Origin: Pyrinomonadaceae bacterium
GTDB taxonomy: Bacteria > Acidobacteriota > Blastocatellia > Pyrinomonadales > Pyrinomonadaceae
NCBI GenBank assembly: GCA_013812565.1
Contig: JACCTF010000941.1
Span: forward strand, 1-6,890
Direction: 5' to 3'
Length of the DNA stretch: 6,890 nt
The position numbers and the translations under genes were made by a program. The notes under the pieces were generated by a model. It saw nothing but the letters and a program-made list of their open reading frames with translations, did not search any database and was not told the origin of the DNA. Positions 1 through 6,890 of this stretch are shown piece by piece (within the stretch, counting starts at the first letter, position 1; each line of letters begins with the position of its first letter).

Positions 1-140
1 GTTTGATGGTCTTCACCGCTCGTTATCATCTCGCCCGCGGCTACTGCTGCGGAAGCTGTTGCCGTCACTGTCCGTATGATCTGATGGCAACCAAAGGCAC
101 AACTCATATGAGAGATGATGTACGAGATACAGAACAGTAA
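1..140 (+). CDS. DUF5522 family cysteine-rich protein, 3' end only
   Basis: The frame starting at base 3 stays open to a TAA at 138-140 and enters from outside the window, so only about the last 45 residues are present. The peptide contains VFTARYHLARGYCC, followed after GS by CCRHCPYD. I recognise this as the hallmark of the short DUF5522 family, in which a 'YHLxRGYCC..xCRHCPY' block forms the core. Five cysteines and two histidines lie within about 20 residues, which suggests metal binding, but no function is established to my knowledge. As I recall the family, the residue before CRHC is usually glycine; here it is cysteine. The tail after the motif (about 20 residues, rich in T, D and R) looks unconserved. 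The gene lies on the same strand as btuF, 37 bases upstream of the chosen btuF start, so the two could share a transcript. It is too short and truncated for most gene callers to keep. Confidence 0.72.
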   Translation, partial: LMVFTARYHLARGYCCGSCCRHCPYDLMATKGTTHMRDDVRDTEQ

Positions 141-177
141 CTTTGAAAGCGGCAGGTGTTCCAATCAAGTTTCACTT

Positions 178-1077
178 ATGCCCAGCATGATAAAAATAAG
201 TATTTCATCGTTGCTGTTGTGCGTGCTGCTTGCAGCGTGCGGCTCTCACGATTCACAAAAAGAGTCTGTCGCACAACAACGAAAGCGCCCGCAGCGAATC
301 GTCTCGCTTACCCCAAGCGCGACGGAGGTATTGCACGGCATCGGCGCGTTCGGGCGTGTCGTCGCCGTTTCGGATTATTGTAACTTTCCGCCGGAAACAA
401 AAAACTTGCCGCGCGTCGGCGGCTGGCAGAACACGAGTCTCGAACGAGTCGCGGCGCTCAAACCTGATCTCATCGTGATGACCGACGCGCAAGCGCCTTT
501 CAGTAAGGATCGTTTGGAAGCGCTTGGCATTGAGACGCTCGCCGTCCCAAGCCGCTCGCTCGATGATGCTTTCGCGGCCATCAAACAGATCGGCAAAGCG
601 ACGGGCAATGACACCGAAGCAGCCCGCCTTGCGAATGAAACGCGGGCTAAAATCGAAGCGGTGCGTGAACGTACCGCGACCCTTGCGCGCCCGCGTGTGC
701 TCTGCATCGTTGATCGCGTGCCCGGCACGCTGCGTGATCTCTACGCCGCGACCGAAGGAAGTTTCATCGCACAGTTGATTGAGGTCGCAGGCGGGCAAGC
801 CATCGCTTCACCGGCGAAAGCGGGCTATGGGCGTATCACCAAGGAAGCCGTTGTTTCCTTAAACCCTGAAATCATCATCGACATGGTGCAGGGGGCCGAA
901 GGGCGTCTGGGCGAAGACCCGCAAGCGGTGTGGCGCGAACTGCCGCAGATCGAAGCCGTGCGGGCGGCGCGCATCTATCCGATGCGTGATGCGTCGGTGC
1001 TTCATCCGTCACAATTCGTCGGCAGTACGGCCGAGCGCTTTGCCGAAGTTATTCACCCGGAGCTGTTTCCACAATGA
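178..1077 (+). CDS. btuF: BtuF-like cobalamin ABC transporter substrate-binding lipoprotein
   Basis: Periplasmic-binding-protein family (PF01497) that captures a corrinoid outside the inner membrane and delivers it to the BtuC/BtuD importer. From the ATG at 178 the protein has 299 residues. It opens with a lipoprotein signal: a lysine, a run of hydrophobic residues and the lipobox LLAAC, with the lipidated cysteine at residue 21. The domain begins with RIVSLTPSATEVL at 40-52, then SDYCNFPPE at 65-73 and 'LKPDLIV' near 94-100, typical of BtuF. The second lobe has TEGSFIAQLIEVAGG at 192-206 and VSLNPEIII near 226-234. The frame is open upstream to 115, but those residues would precede the signal peptide and overlap the DUF5522 gene. 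ATG at 187 is an equally good start; neither has a clear Shine-Dalgarno. The stop overlaps the btuD start (ATGA), indicating an operon. An iron-siderophore substrate is possible, but the motif style and the adjacent adenosyltransferase favour B12. Confidence 0.88.
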   Translation: MPSMIKISISSLLLCVLLAACGSHDSQKESVAQQRKRPQRIVSLTPSATEVLHGIGAFGRVVAVSDYCNFPPETKNLPRVGGWQNTSLERVAALKPDLIVMTDAQAPFSKDRLEALGIETLAVPSRSLDDAFAAIKQIGKATGNDTEAARLANETRAKIEAVRERTATLARPRVLCIVDRVPGTLRDLYAATEGSFIAQLIEVAGGQAIASPAKAGYGRITKEAVVSLNPEIIIDMVQGAEGRLGEDPQAVWRELPQIEAVRAARIYPMRDASVLHPSQFVGSTAERFAEVIHPELFPQ

Positions 1078-1910
1078 TGGGTGAAGCGACACGCGGGGTT
1101 GATGCACTGCAAGCGAAGAACAAGTCAGTTCGTCCGCTTATTGAAGCGCGCGGCCTGCGATACGCTTATGCCGCCGGTGGATTAGACGTGATTCGTGATG
1201 TGTCGCTCGATGTGCCGCGCGGTCAACTCTCGGCGTTGATCGGCGCTAATGGTTCCGGCAAGTCAACGCTCGTTCGTCTGCTCGGCGGCCTTGTCAAGCC
1301 GCAGCACGGCGAGATCACCTTCGATGGCGCGCGGCTGCAAACCATTAATGCCCGCGCCCGCGCGACGCGCATTGCTTACCTGCCGCAGACGACTTCATCT
1401 GTCTTTCCGTTCACCGTGCGCGAAATGGTTTTGATGGGACGCACTCCGTACACGGCGCGTTTCCGTTTCGAGCAGCCGCACGACTTGGAGGTGGCACACA
1501 GTGCGCTCCAAGCCGTAGATGCGCTGCACTTGATTGAGCGCTCGGTGATGGAATTATCAGGCGGCGAGCGCCAACTTGTCGCTCTAGCGCGCGCGCTGGC
1601 CCAGGAGCCTGAATGTCTGTTGCTTGATGAGCCGTCAGCGGCGCTCGATCTAAAGCACCGCGCCGGACTCGTTCGCCATCTTCGCCGCTTGTGCGACGAG
1701 CGCGGCATGACGGCGCTGGTCGTGACGCATGATCTGTTGCTGCTCGATCCGGCTTTTGATTATCTGTTTGCGATGCGTGATGGAACGGTTGCCGCGAGCG
1801 GCGCGCCCGTCCATGTGCTGACAGATGATGTACTCGCAAGCGTGTACGGCGATGCAAACATTCGTGCTCGTAGGCTTGGCGGTCGCACAGTTGTGTGGTC
1901 GGAGTTGTAG
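1074..1910 (+). CDS. btuD: BtuD-like ABC transporter ATP-binding protein
   Basis: Cytoplasmic ATPase subunit that powers corrinoid import through BtuC. The 278-residue protein has all motifs of an ABC nucleotide-binding domain in order: Walker A GANGSGKST (57-65), Q-loop glutamine in AYLPQ (105), signature LSGGERQ (161-167), Walker B LLLDEP (182-187), D-loop SAALD (188-192) and switch histidine in VVTHD (219). The segment after the Q-loop, FPFTVREMVLMGRTPY (111-126), is typical of the FecE/BtuD/HemV subfamily of metal-chelate importers rather than of sugar or peptide ABC proteins. The start overlaps the btuF stop as ATGA, with a second ATG at 1077, so translation is probably coupled. About 20 unconserved residues precede the domain. 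The TAG stop at 1908-1910 is followed at once by a heptamer repeat array. Specificity for B12 is inferred from context; the ATPase identity is certain. Confidence 0.92.
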   Translation: MMGEATRGVDALQAKNKSVRPLIEARGLRYAYAAGGLDVIRDVSLDVPRGQLSALIGANGSGKSTLVRLLGGLVKPQHGEITFDGARLQTINARARATRIAYLPQTTSSVFPFTVREMVLMGRTPYTARFRFEQPHDLEVAHSALQAVDALHLIERSVMELSGGERQLVALARALAQEPECLLLDEPSAALDLKHRAGLVRHLRRLCDERGMTALVVTHDLLLLDPAFDYLFAMRDGTVAASGAPVHVLTDDVLASVYGDANIRARRLGGRTVVWSEL

Positions 1911-2019
1911 GAATTTGCGATTTTAGATTTCAGATTTGCGATTTTAGGATAAGGAATCGATTGCAAAAAAGGCGAACGTAAATTGACCTTGAATCGCAAA
2001 TCAAAAATCGCAAATCAAA
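1911..2019. repeat. Inverted tandem-heptamer repeat 1 (GATTTNN type), btuD/btuC junction
   Basis: The left arm, starting on the base after the btuD stop, carries 7-base units in strict phase: GATTTTA at 1919, GATTTCA at 1926, GATTTGC at 1933 and GATTTTA at 1940, preceded by an 8-base variant at 1911. The right arm carries the opposite orientation: AATCGCA at 1992, AATCAAA at 1999, AATCGCA at 2006 and AATCAAA at 2013. Bases 1913-1930 pair with 1998-2015 at 17 of 18 positions. An alternative register pairs 1933-1943 with 1992-2002 over 11 perfect base pairs. The central loop is 1947-1991. Much lower G+C than the flanking genes. The right arm overlaps the open frame of btuC. It could act as an mRNA hairpin or simply be a mobile or expanding repeat; no poly-T terminator tract follows. 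Confidence 0.85.
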
Positions 2020-3020
2020 TATCTTCTCTGGCGGGCAGGCGTTTGCGGCGTGCGCTTGCACTATTATTTATAACGCTTGTTGTCTCCACGCTCATTGCAC
2101 TGTGGGTCGGCTATCAGCCGCTTGATCTCGCGGCGCTCCGGACGGATGAAACTGCGCGGACGCTCTTTTTTCGGTTGCGTCTGCCGCGCGTCGTGATGGC
2201 CGGTATCATCGGCGCGTCGCTGGCGCTGGTGGGCGGGGCGTTGCAGGCTTTGTTTCGCAATCCGCTGGCCGAGCCGCTTACGTTAGGTGTGTCGGGGGGA
2301 GGCGCATTCGGGGCAAGCCTGGCTATCGCCTTGGGACTAGGCGCGAAGGTGGCGGGCACGCCGCTCATCTTTGTGGCCGCGTTCCTCGGCGCGGGCGCGG
2401 CTGTTCTTCTGGTGTACCATTTGGCGCGCACTGGCCCGGTCGTCTTGCCGGGGACGCTCCTGCTGGCGGGTATTGTGCTTAACTTGATTGCAGGAGCAGG
2501 CGTGGTGCTCATTCAGTATCTGTCGGAGTACGGTCGCGCGTTGCAAATCCTGCGGTGGATGATCGGCAGCCTCGATGTGGTCGGTTTTGATCTGCTGTGG
2601 CGGATGCTGATCTTTCTGGTGCCCGGCTGGATAGCCCTGATCTGGGCGGCGCGCGATCTTCATCTGCTGGCTGTCGATGAAGAGACGGCGGCGAGTCTCG
2701 GCGTTGACGTTCGTCATAGCGAAAGATTGGTTTACGTAGCTTCGTCGTTGATTGTCGGCACGACCGTCGCCGTCGGCGGCCAGATCGGTTTCGTCGGATT
2801 GATTGTGCCGCACGCGGTGCGTTCCGTCTTCGGCGAAGATGTGCGCATCGTCCTGCCGTGCTCGTTCATTTTGGGCGCGGCGTTTCTAATGCTGGCCGAT
2901 GCGATTGCGCGGACCGCATTCGGCGTCGGCGAACTCCCGGTCGGTGCCATCACTGCCTTGGCAGGTGGGCCGGTATTCTTGTGGCTGCTCCGAAGACAGC
3001 AGCGTCTCGCAGCGATATAA
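1983..3020 (+). CDS. btuC: BtuC-like cobalamin ABC transporter permease (FecCD family)
   Basis: Inner-membrane permease of the FecCD/BtuC family (PF01032) that forms the corrinoid translocation path with BtuD. Conserved blocks, numbered from the TTG at 1983 (345 residues): RLPR (66-69), QALFRNPLAEPLTLGVSGG (88-106), the cytoplasmic coupling segment LAVDEETAASLGVDV (229-243), GQIGFVGLIVPHAVR (266-280) and ELPVGAITALAGGPVFLW (317-334). Hydrophobic stretches throughout fit the family's usual ten helices. The start is doubtful: no ATG is available, and the first dozen codons from 1983 are read out of a heptamer repeat (residues such as NRKSKIANQ). A second TTG at 2043, just before RRALALLFITLVV and preceded by a purine-rich GGCGGGCAGGCG, would give 325 residues, close to the length of E. 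coli BtuC. Both are weak starts. It lies 72 bases after btuD, with a possible hairpin in between. Confidence 0.88.
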   Translation: MTLNRKSKIANQISSLAGRRLRRALALLFITLVVSTLIALWVGYQPLDLAALRTDETARTLFFRLRLPRVVMAGIIGASLALVGGALQALFRNPLAEPLTLGVSGGGAFGASLAIALGLGAKVAGTPLIFVAAFLGAGAAVLLVYHLARTGPVVLPGTLLLAGIVLNLIAGAGVVLIQYLSEYGRALQILRWMIGSLDVVGFDLLWRMLIFLVPGWIALIWAARDLHLLAVDEETAASLGVDVRHSERLVYVASSLIVGTTVAVGGQIGFVGLIVPHAVRSVFGEDVRIVLPCSFILGAAFLMLADAIARTAFGVGELPVGAITALAGGPVFLWLLRRQQRLAAI

Positions 3021-3021
3021 A

Positions 3022-3080
3022 GGCAGAGGTCAGATGCTAGATGTCAGTTAAAAAGGATTTACTAACATCTGACATCTTCT
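3022..3080. repeat. Inverted tandem-heptamer repeat 2 (GTCAGAT type), btuC/pduO spacer
   Basis: It begins one base after the btuC TAA. In-phase units on the left are GGCAGAG at 3022, GTCAGAT at 3029, GCTAGAT at 3036 and GTCAGTT at 3043. On the right, read on the other strand, ATCTGAC at 3067 is a perfect complement of a GTCAGAT unit, flanked by TACTAAC at 3060 and ATCTTCT at 3074. The longest perfect pairing is AGATGTCAG (3039-3047) with CTGACATCT (3069-3077), 9 bp, around a loop of about 21 bases. The array ends 3 bases before the pduO ribosome binding site. It also supplies an in-frame ATG at 3041 that extends the pduO frame artificially. The layout matches the repeats before and after it although the heptamer sequence differs. 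Confidence 0.8.
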
Positions 3081-3083
3081 CTG

Positions 3084-3089
3084 AAGGAG
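3084..3089 (+). promoter_or_regulatory. Shine-Dalgarno AAGGAG for pduO
   Basis: AAGGAG lies 5 bases before the ATG at 3095, an ideal spacing. It decides the start of the adenosyltransferase against the in-frame ATG at 3041, which has no such site and lies within the heptamer repeat. The site sits just outside the 3' arm of that repeat, so the hairpin could affect access of ribosomes. Confidence 0.85.
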
Positions 3090-3094
3090 ACATT

Positions 3095-3670
3095 ATGAGC
3101 ATTGCAACAAAGCGTGGTGATACAGGGAAGACTGATTTGATCGGAGGCACGCGCGTCTCAAAAGCAGAACTGCGGATTGAAGCTTATGGAACGGTTGACG
3201 AGCTAAATTCGATGATGGGCTTGGCGCGTTCGATCTGCGAAGACCGAGAGGTGCATGATCTTACGAAAGCAATTCAGCGCGAACTGTTCGTTGTTAGCGG
3301 CTCAATCGCTAATCCGTTGAGCGTGCAAAAGGAACCGCTTGATGTCACCGTTGAGATGATCGAAGCGTTGACGGCGCAGGTGCATCGCATCGAAAAGATG
3401 GAAGGCATCCTCGCTGATTGGTCGCTGCCCGGAGAGCATCCGGCGGCAGCCGCTTTTGATGTCGCGCGCACAATCTGCCGCCGCGCTGAACGTCACGCCG
3501 TGCGGATGTTCGAAGCCGGAGAGGACTTAAGCGAACACGTGGTCGCTTACCTCAACCGTCTTTCCGATCTGCTGTGGTTGTTTGGCCGCCTCGTCGAACT
3601 GCGCGCCGGAGTTGATGGCCGCTTACGCGACGAAGCGCACAAGGGGCCTCGATGGTCGCGGGCCTGGTGA
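3095..3670 (+). CDS. pduO: PduO-type ATP:cob(I)alamin adenosyltransferase
   Basis: Transfers the 5'-deoxyadenosyl group of ATP to cob(I)alamin, giving adenosylcobalamin in the cytoplasm; family PF01923, also named CobO or MMAB in annotations. The 191-residue protein has the N-terminal ATP-binding motif TKRGDTGKTDLIGG (5-18) followed by VSK (21-23), AYGTVDELN (30-38), RTICRRAER (125-133) and YLNRLSDLLW (152-161), all diagnostic of the PduO rather than the CobA/BtuR type. The loop LPGEHPAAAAFDVART replaces the more usual 'LPGG...AAxLHxART' pattern as I remember it, a small departure that leaves the RRAER core intact. The length is normal for a single-domain enzyme. The start at 3095 is chosen for its Shine-Dalgarno and because the family motif begins a few residues later. 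It sits 74 bases after btuC and completes an import-and-activate B12 block. The stop is followed by an inverted repeat shared with the convergent yjbQ. Confidence 0.93.
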   Translation: MSIATKRGDTGKTDLIGGTRVSKAELRIEAYGTVDELNSMMGLARSICEDREVHDLTKAIQRELFVVSGSIANPLSVQKEPLDVTVEMIEALTAQVHRIEKMEGILADWSLPGEHPAAAAFDVARTICRRAERHAVRMFEAGEDLSEHVVAYLNRLSDLLWLFGRLVELRAGVDGRLRDEAHKGPRWSRAW

Positions 3671-3675
3671 AAAAG

Positions 3676-3733
3676 AAGTGTTGAGTGCTGAGTAAGAACT
3701 TGTCTTTAACTCAGTACTCAGTACGCAGCACTT
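3676..3733. terminator. Inverted heptamer repeat 3 between convergent genes; possible bidirectional terminator
   Basis: Left units are GTGTTGA at 3678 and GTGCTGA at 3685. Right units are ACTCAGT at 3709, ACTCAGT at 3716 and ACGCAGC at 3723. Bases 3676-3693 pair with 3716-3733 over 18 positions with two G-U wobbles and one A-G mismatch, around a 22-base loop. A-rich sequence lies to the left (3670-3677) and CTTTCATT to the right, so both strands have a modest T-rich exit. The position between the ends of pduO and yjbQ suits a shared terminator. The plus-strand left arm holds TGA at 3682, TGA at 3689 and TAA at 3693, one stop in each frame. The right arm encodes the last residues and the stop of yjbQ. 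The terminator role is inferred; the repeat itself is clear. Confidence 0.6.
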
Positions 3734-4115
3734 TCATTATGATCTGTCGCTCACGCGGGCCGTCGAACTCACAGAGGAAGATGCCTTGCCAGCGGCCTAA
3801 GAGAAGTTCGCCGCTATGAAACGGCACGGAAACGCTTGATCCGAAGAAGCTCGCTTTAAGATGAGAGTCTGAATTTCCCTCAGCATGACGGAAATTCATA
3901 CCGTGTTGTGGCACAAGCGTTCGTAGCGCATGAAGCATGTCGCGCGGCACATCCGGGTCGGCGTTCTCATTGATGGTTAGCCCCGCCGTCGTATGCTGCA
4001 CATAGAGAATGCAAACACCTTCACGCGCACCTGCTTCGCGTAAGCGTTGCTGAACTTCGTTGGTGATCTCGATAAACTGTTCGCGCTCGCGCGAGCGCAT
4101 TTTGATCGTGTACAT
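3711..4115 (-). CDS. yjbQ: YjbQ family protein (UPF0047), putative secondary thiamine-phosphate synthase
   Basis: Small cytoplasmic protein of family PF01894. The E. coli member YjbQ has weak thiamine-phosphate synthase activity able to replace ThiE when overexpressed; the true role of the family is unsettled. From the ATG at 4115 it has 134 residues, the usual length. Conserved blocks are VQHTTAGLTINENADPDV (39-56), HAEGNSDSH (77-85) and LGRWQGIFLCEFDGPR (106-121); the histidines of the first two are the presumed active or metal site. A TTG at 4127 would add four residues, but ATG is preferred; neither has a strong ribosome site. The C-terminal LRTEY and the TGA stop are encoded by heptamer repeat 3, so the original end may have been altered. 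It is downstream of bioY on the same strand but separated from it by a strong hairpin, so it may have its own promoter. Confidence 0.92.
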   Translation of the reverse strand: MYTIKMRSREREQFIEITNEVQQRLREAGAREGVCILYVQHTTAGLTINENADPDVPRDMLHALRTLVPQHGMNFRHAEGNSDSHLKASFFGSSVSVPFHSGELLLGRWQGIFLCEFDGPRERQIIMKVLRTEY

Positions 4116-4168
4116 GGCTGCACTCAAACTTTACAACGAACGCCGGGGACTTTGATTGTAGAAACGGC

Positions 4169-4201
4169 TAAAGCTCCTGATTGAGTGAATCAGGAGCTTT
4201 A
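4169..4201. terminator. Perfect 14-bp hairpin between bioY and yjbQ
   Basis: TAAAGCTCCTGATT (4169-4182) is followed by the loop GAGTG and then the exact reverse complement (4188-4201). It lies 20 bases after the bioY stop and 53 bases before the yjbQ ATG. The A and T tracts lie within the base of the stem rather than after it, giving AAAGCTCC..GGAGCTTT, a form common to symmetric terminators; no longer T-run follows on either strand. It is not built of heptamers, unlike the other spacers. Most likely it terminates the hppA-bioY transcript or attenuates read-through into yjbQ. Confidence 0.72.
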
Positions 4202-4221
4202 AGCAATCAGCAGCGTGCGCT

Positions 4222-4821
4222 TCAATTTTTGCGCGAAGCTTTACCACGCAGCAGTTTCCACCCGCCGGGAAGGGCGAGCGCGGCGAGTGTGATTTTAACG
4301 ATGTCGCCGAGCAGAAACGGCTGGACGCCTTGATGCCAAGCGGCGGTTGCGGGCATAAACCTTGCGAGCCACATCCAACCGCTGAACAGAATAACAATCG
4401 AGCCAAGCGCCATTGCCGCTGCCGCTGTTAAGAAGCGCCGATCCCAACCTCGTTCAGCCAACCAGCCAGTGACAAACGCCGCCGCCGGATACGACAACAG
4501 ATAGCCTGCCGTTGGGCTGAATAGAAGGTAGTGCACACCGCTGTTCCCGCCACGAAAGAACGGCAATCCACTCGCACCTTCAATCAAATAGGCTATCATC
4601 GCGAGCGCGCCAAGCCGCGATCCCAACAGTGCCCCTGTGAGAAGCACGGCAAATGTTTGCCCCGTGATTGGAACCGGCGTCCACGGCAGCGGAATCTGAA
4701 CTTGCGCGGCGAGCGCAGTGAGCAAACTAAAGCCGAGCACCAACCCCAATGAACGCGCCCGACCGAGCGGAGCGAACCACGCCCCAATTAATGTTTCGTT
4801 TCCGGCGTAGGTAGTGTTCAA
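4222..4821 (-). CDS. bioY: BioY biotin transporter, substrate-binding S component
   Basis: Integral membrane biotin-binding protein (PF02632), the S component of an ECF transporter; some BioY proteins act without a dedicated energizing module. From the TTG at 4821 it has 199 residues with about six hydrophobic segments. Family signatures are VQIPLPWTPVPITGQTFAVLL (41-61, where the family conserves P-x-P-x-T-G-Q-x), a glycine-rich EGASGLPFFRGG near 81-92, FSPTAGYLLSYP (101-112) and GVQPFLLGDIVK (165-176). The C-terminus is basic (RGKASRKN), fitting the cytoplasmic side. The frame extends to a TTG at 4848, but that start lacks a ribosome site and would place GAGGAGGAG inside the gene; the TTG at 4821 has it at ideal spacing. 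No bioM/bioN-type ATPase or T component is adjacent, so it is a solitary BioY. It follows hppA by 66 bases on the same strand and is followed by a hairpin terminator. Confidence 0.93.
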   Translation of the reverse strand: MNTTYAGNETLIGAWFAPLGRARSLGLVLGFSLLTALAAQVQIPLPWTPVPITGQTFAVLLTGALLGSRLGALAMIAYLIEGASGLPFFRGGNSGVHYLLFSPTAGYLLSYPAAAFVTGWLAERGWDRRFLTAAAAMALGSIVILFSGWMWLARFMPATAAWHQGVQPFLLGDIVKITLAALALPGGWKLLRGKASRKN

Positions 4822-4824
4822 AAT

Positions 4825-4833
4825 CTCCTCCTC
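4825..4833 (-). promoter_or_regulatory. Strong Shine-Dalgarno GAGGAGGAG for bioY
   Basis: Read on the minus strand, GAGGAGGAG runs from 4833 to 4825; its AGGAGG core (4832-4827) ends 5 bases before the TTG at 4821. This sets the bioY start at a TTG codon rather than the TTG at 4848. A strong ribosome site with a weak start codon is a common trade-off. Confidence 0.82.
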
Positions 4834-4887
4834 AATGATGAGCGACAAAACTGTGGACTACGAATCGTCGGGGGAACTGCTCTTTCA

Positions 4888-6890
<2,003 letters not shown>

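Noticed and set aside
61..70. GCCGTCACTG resembling the B12-box element of a cobalamin riboswitch
   Set aside because: It encodes the conserved CCRHC motif of the DUF5522 protein, and none of the other paired elements of the riboswitch can be found around it.
142..171. TTGAAA followed by CAAGTT as a possible btuF promoter
   Set aside because: The -10 candidate is poor and the location between two close genes on one strand makes read-through as likely; support is too weak to list.
115..177. Extension of btuF to the ATG at 115
   Set aside because: This would put 24 residues before the lipoprotein signal sequence and overlap the upstream coding region; the signal fits only with a start at 178 or 187.
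253..798. Open frame of 181 codons on the minus strand inside btuF
   Set aside because: It is antisense to a confidently assigned gene, has no recognisable motif, and its arginine/serine-rich composition is that of a shadow frame in G+C-rich DNA. The same holds for the other minus frames in btuD, btuC and pduO and the plus frames in bioY and hppA.
3041..3094. Extension of pduO to the ATG at 3041
   Set aside because: The extension is encoded by the heptamer repeat, lacks a ribosome site, and the ATG at 3095 has AAGGAG at ideal spacing.
1911..3733. CRISPR array from the repeated short units
   Set aside because: Units are 7 bases, directly tandem and inverted across a loop, with no unique spacers of 25-40 bases and no cas genes.
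4083..4098. Perfect 16-base palindrome GCGCTCGCGCGAGCGC
   Set aside because: It lies inside yjbQ and encodes the Arg-Ser-Arg-Glu-Arg stretch; G+C-rich codon choice explains it and there is no sign of a binding site.
4822..4887. Promoter or riboswitch in the hppA-bioY spacer
   Set aside because: At 66 bases it shows no hairpin, no clear -10/-35 pair and no BirA-like operator palindrome; only the ribosome site of bioY is supported.

Overview
The window holds eight protein genes, all ordinary metabolic or transport functions, packed at about 57% G+C by eye. It reads as part of a chromosome: there is no insertion sequence, phage gene, tRNA, rRNA or CRISPR array. The lipoprotein signal on BtuF implies an export system and a cell surface. 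The unusual proton-pyrophosphatase, the DUF5522 protein and the many A/T-rich heptamer repeats between genes would suit an Acidobacteriota-like bacterium (perhaps Blastocatellia). That placement is a low-confidence inference with no marker gene behind it.

Left half, plus strand (1-3670): the 3' end of a DUF5522 cysteine-rich protein gene, then a vitamin B12 block. This encodes a substrate-binding lipoprotein (btuF), an ATPase (btuD, overlapping btuF by 4 bases), a membrane permease (btuC) and a PduO-type ATP:cob(I)alamin adenosyltransferase. Together these would capture a corrinoid, import it with ATP and convert it to adenosylcobalamin. No cobalamin riboswitch is visible inside the window.

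Right half, minus strand (6890-3711): the C-terminal two thirds or more of a membrane-bound proton-pumping pyrophosphatase (hppA), the biotin S-component bioY, and a YjbQ-family (UPF0047) protein. hppA and bioY are 66 bases apart and may be co-transcribed. A perfect 14-bp hairpin separates bioY from yjbQ. The two halves converge at about 3670-3711.

The most notable non-gene structure is in the spacers. Three spacers (btuD/btuC, btuC/pduO, pduO/yjbQ) each carry tandem 7-base units on the left and the reverse complement of similar units on the right, so each can fold into an imperfect hairpin. Each has its own heptamer sequence but the same layout, and each begins 1-7 bases after the stop codon of the gene before it. 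The repeats run into coding sequence at the 5' end of btuC and the 3' end of yjbQ, which makes those gene ends uncertain. No new defence, mobile or biosynthetic system is evident.
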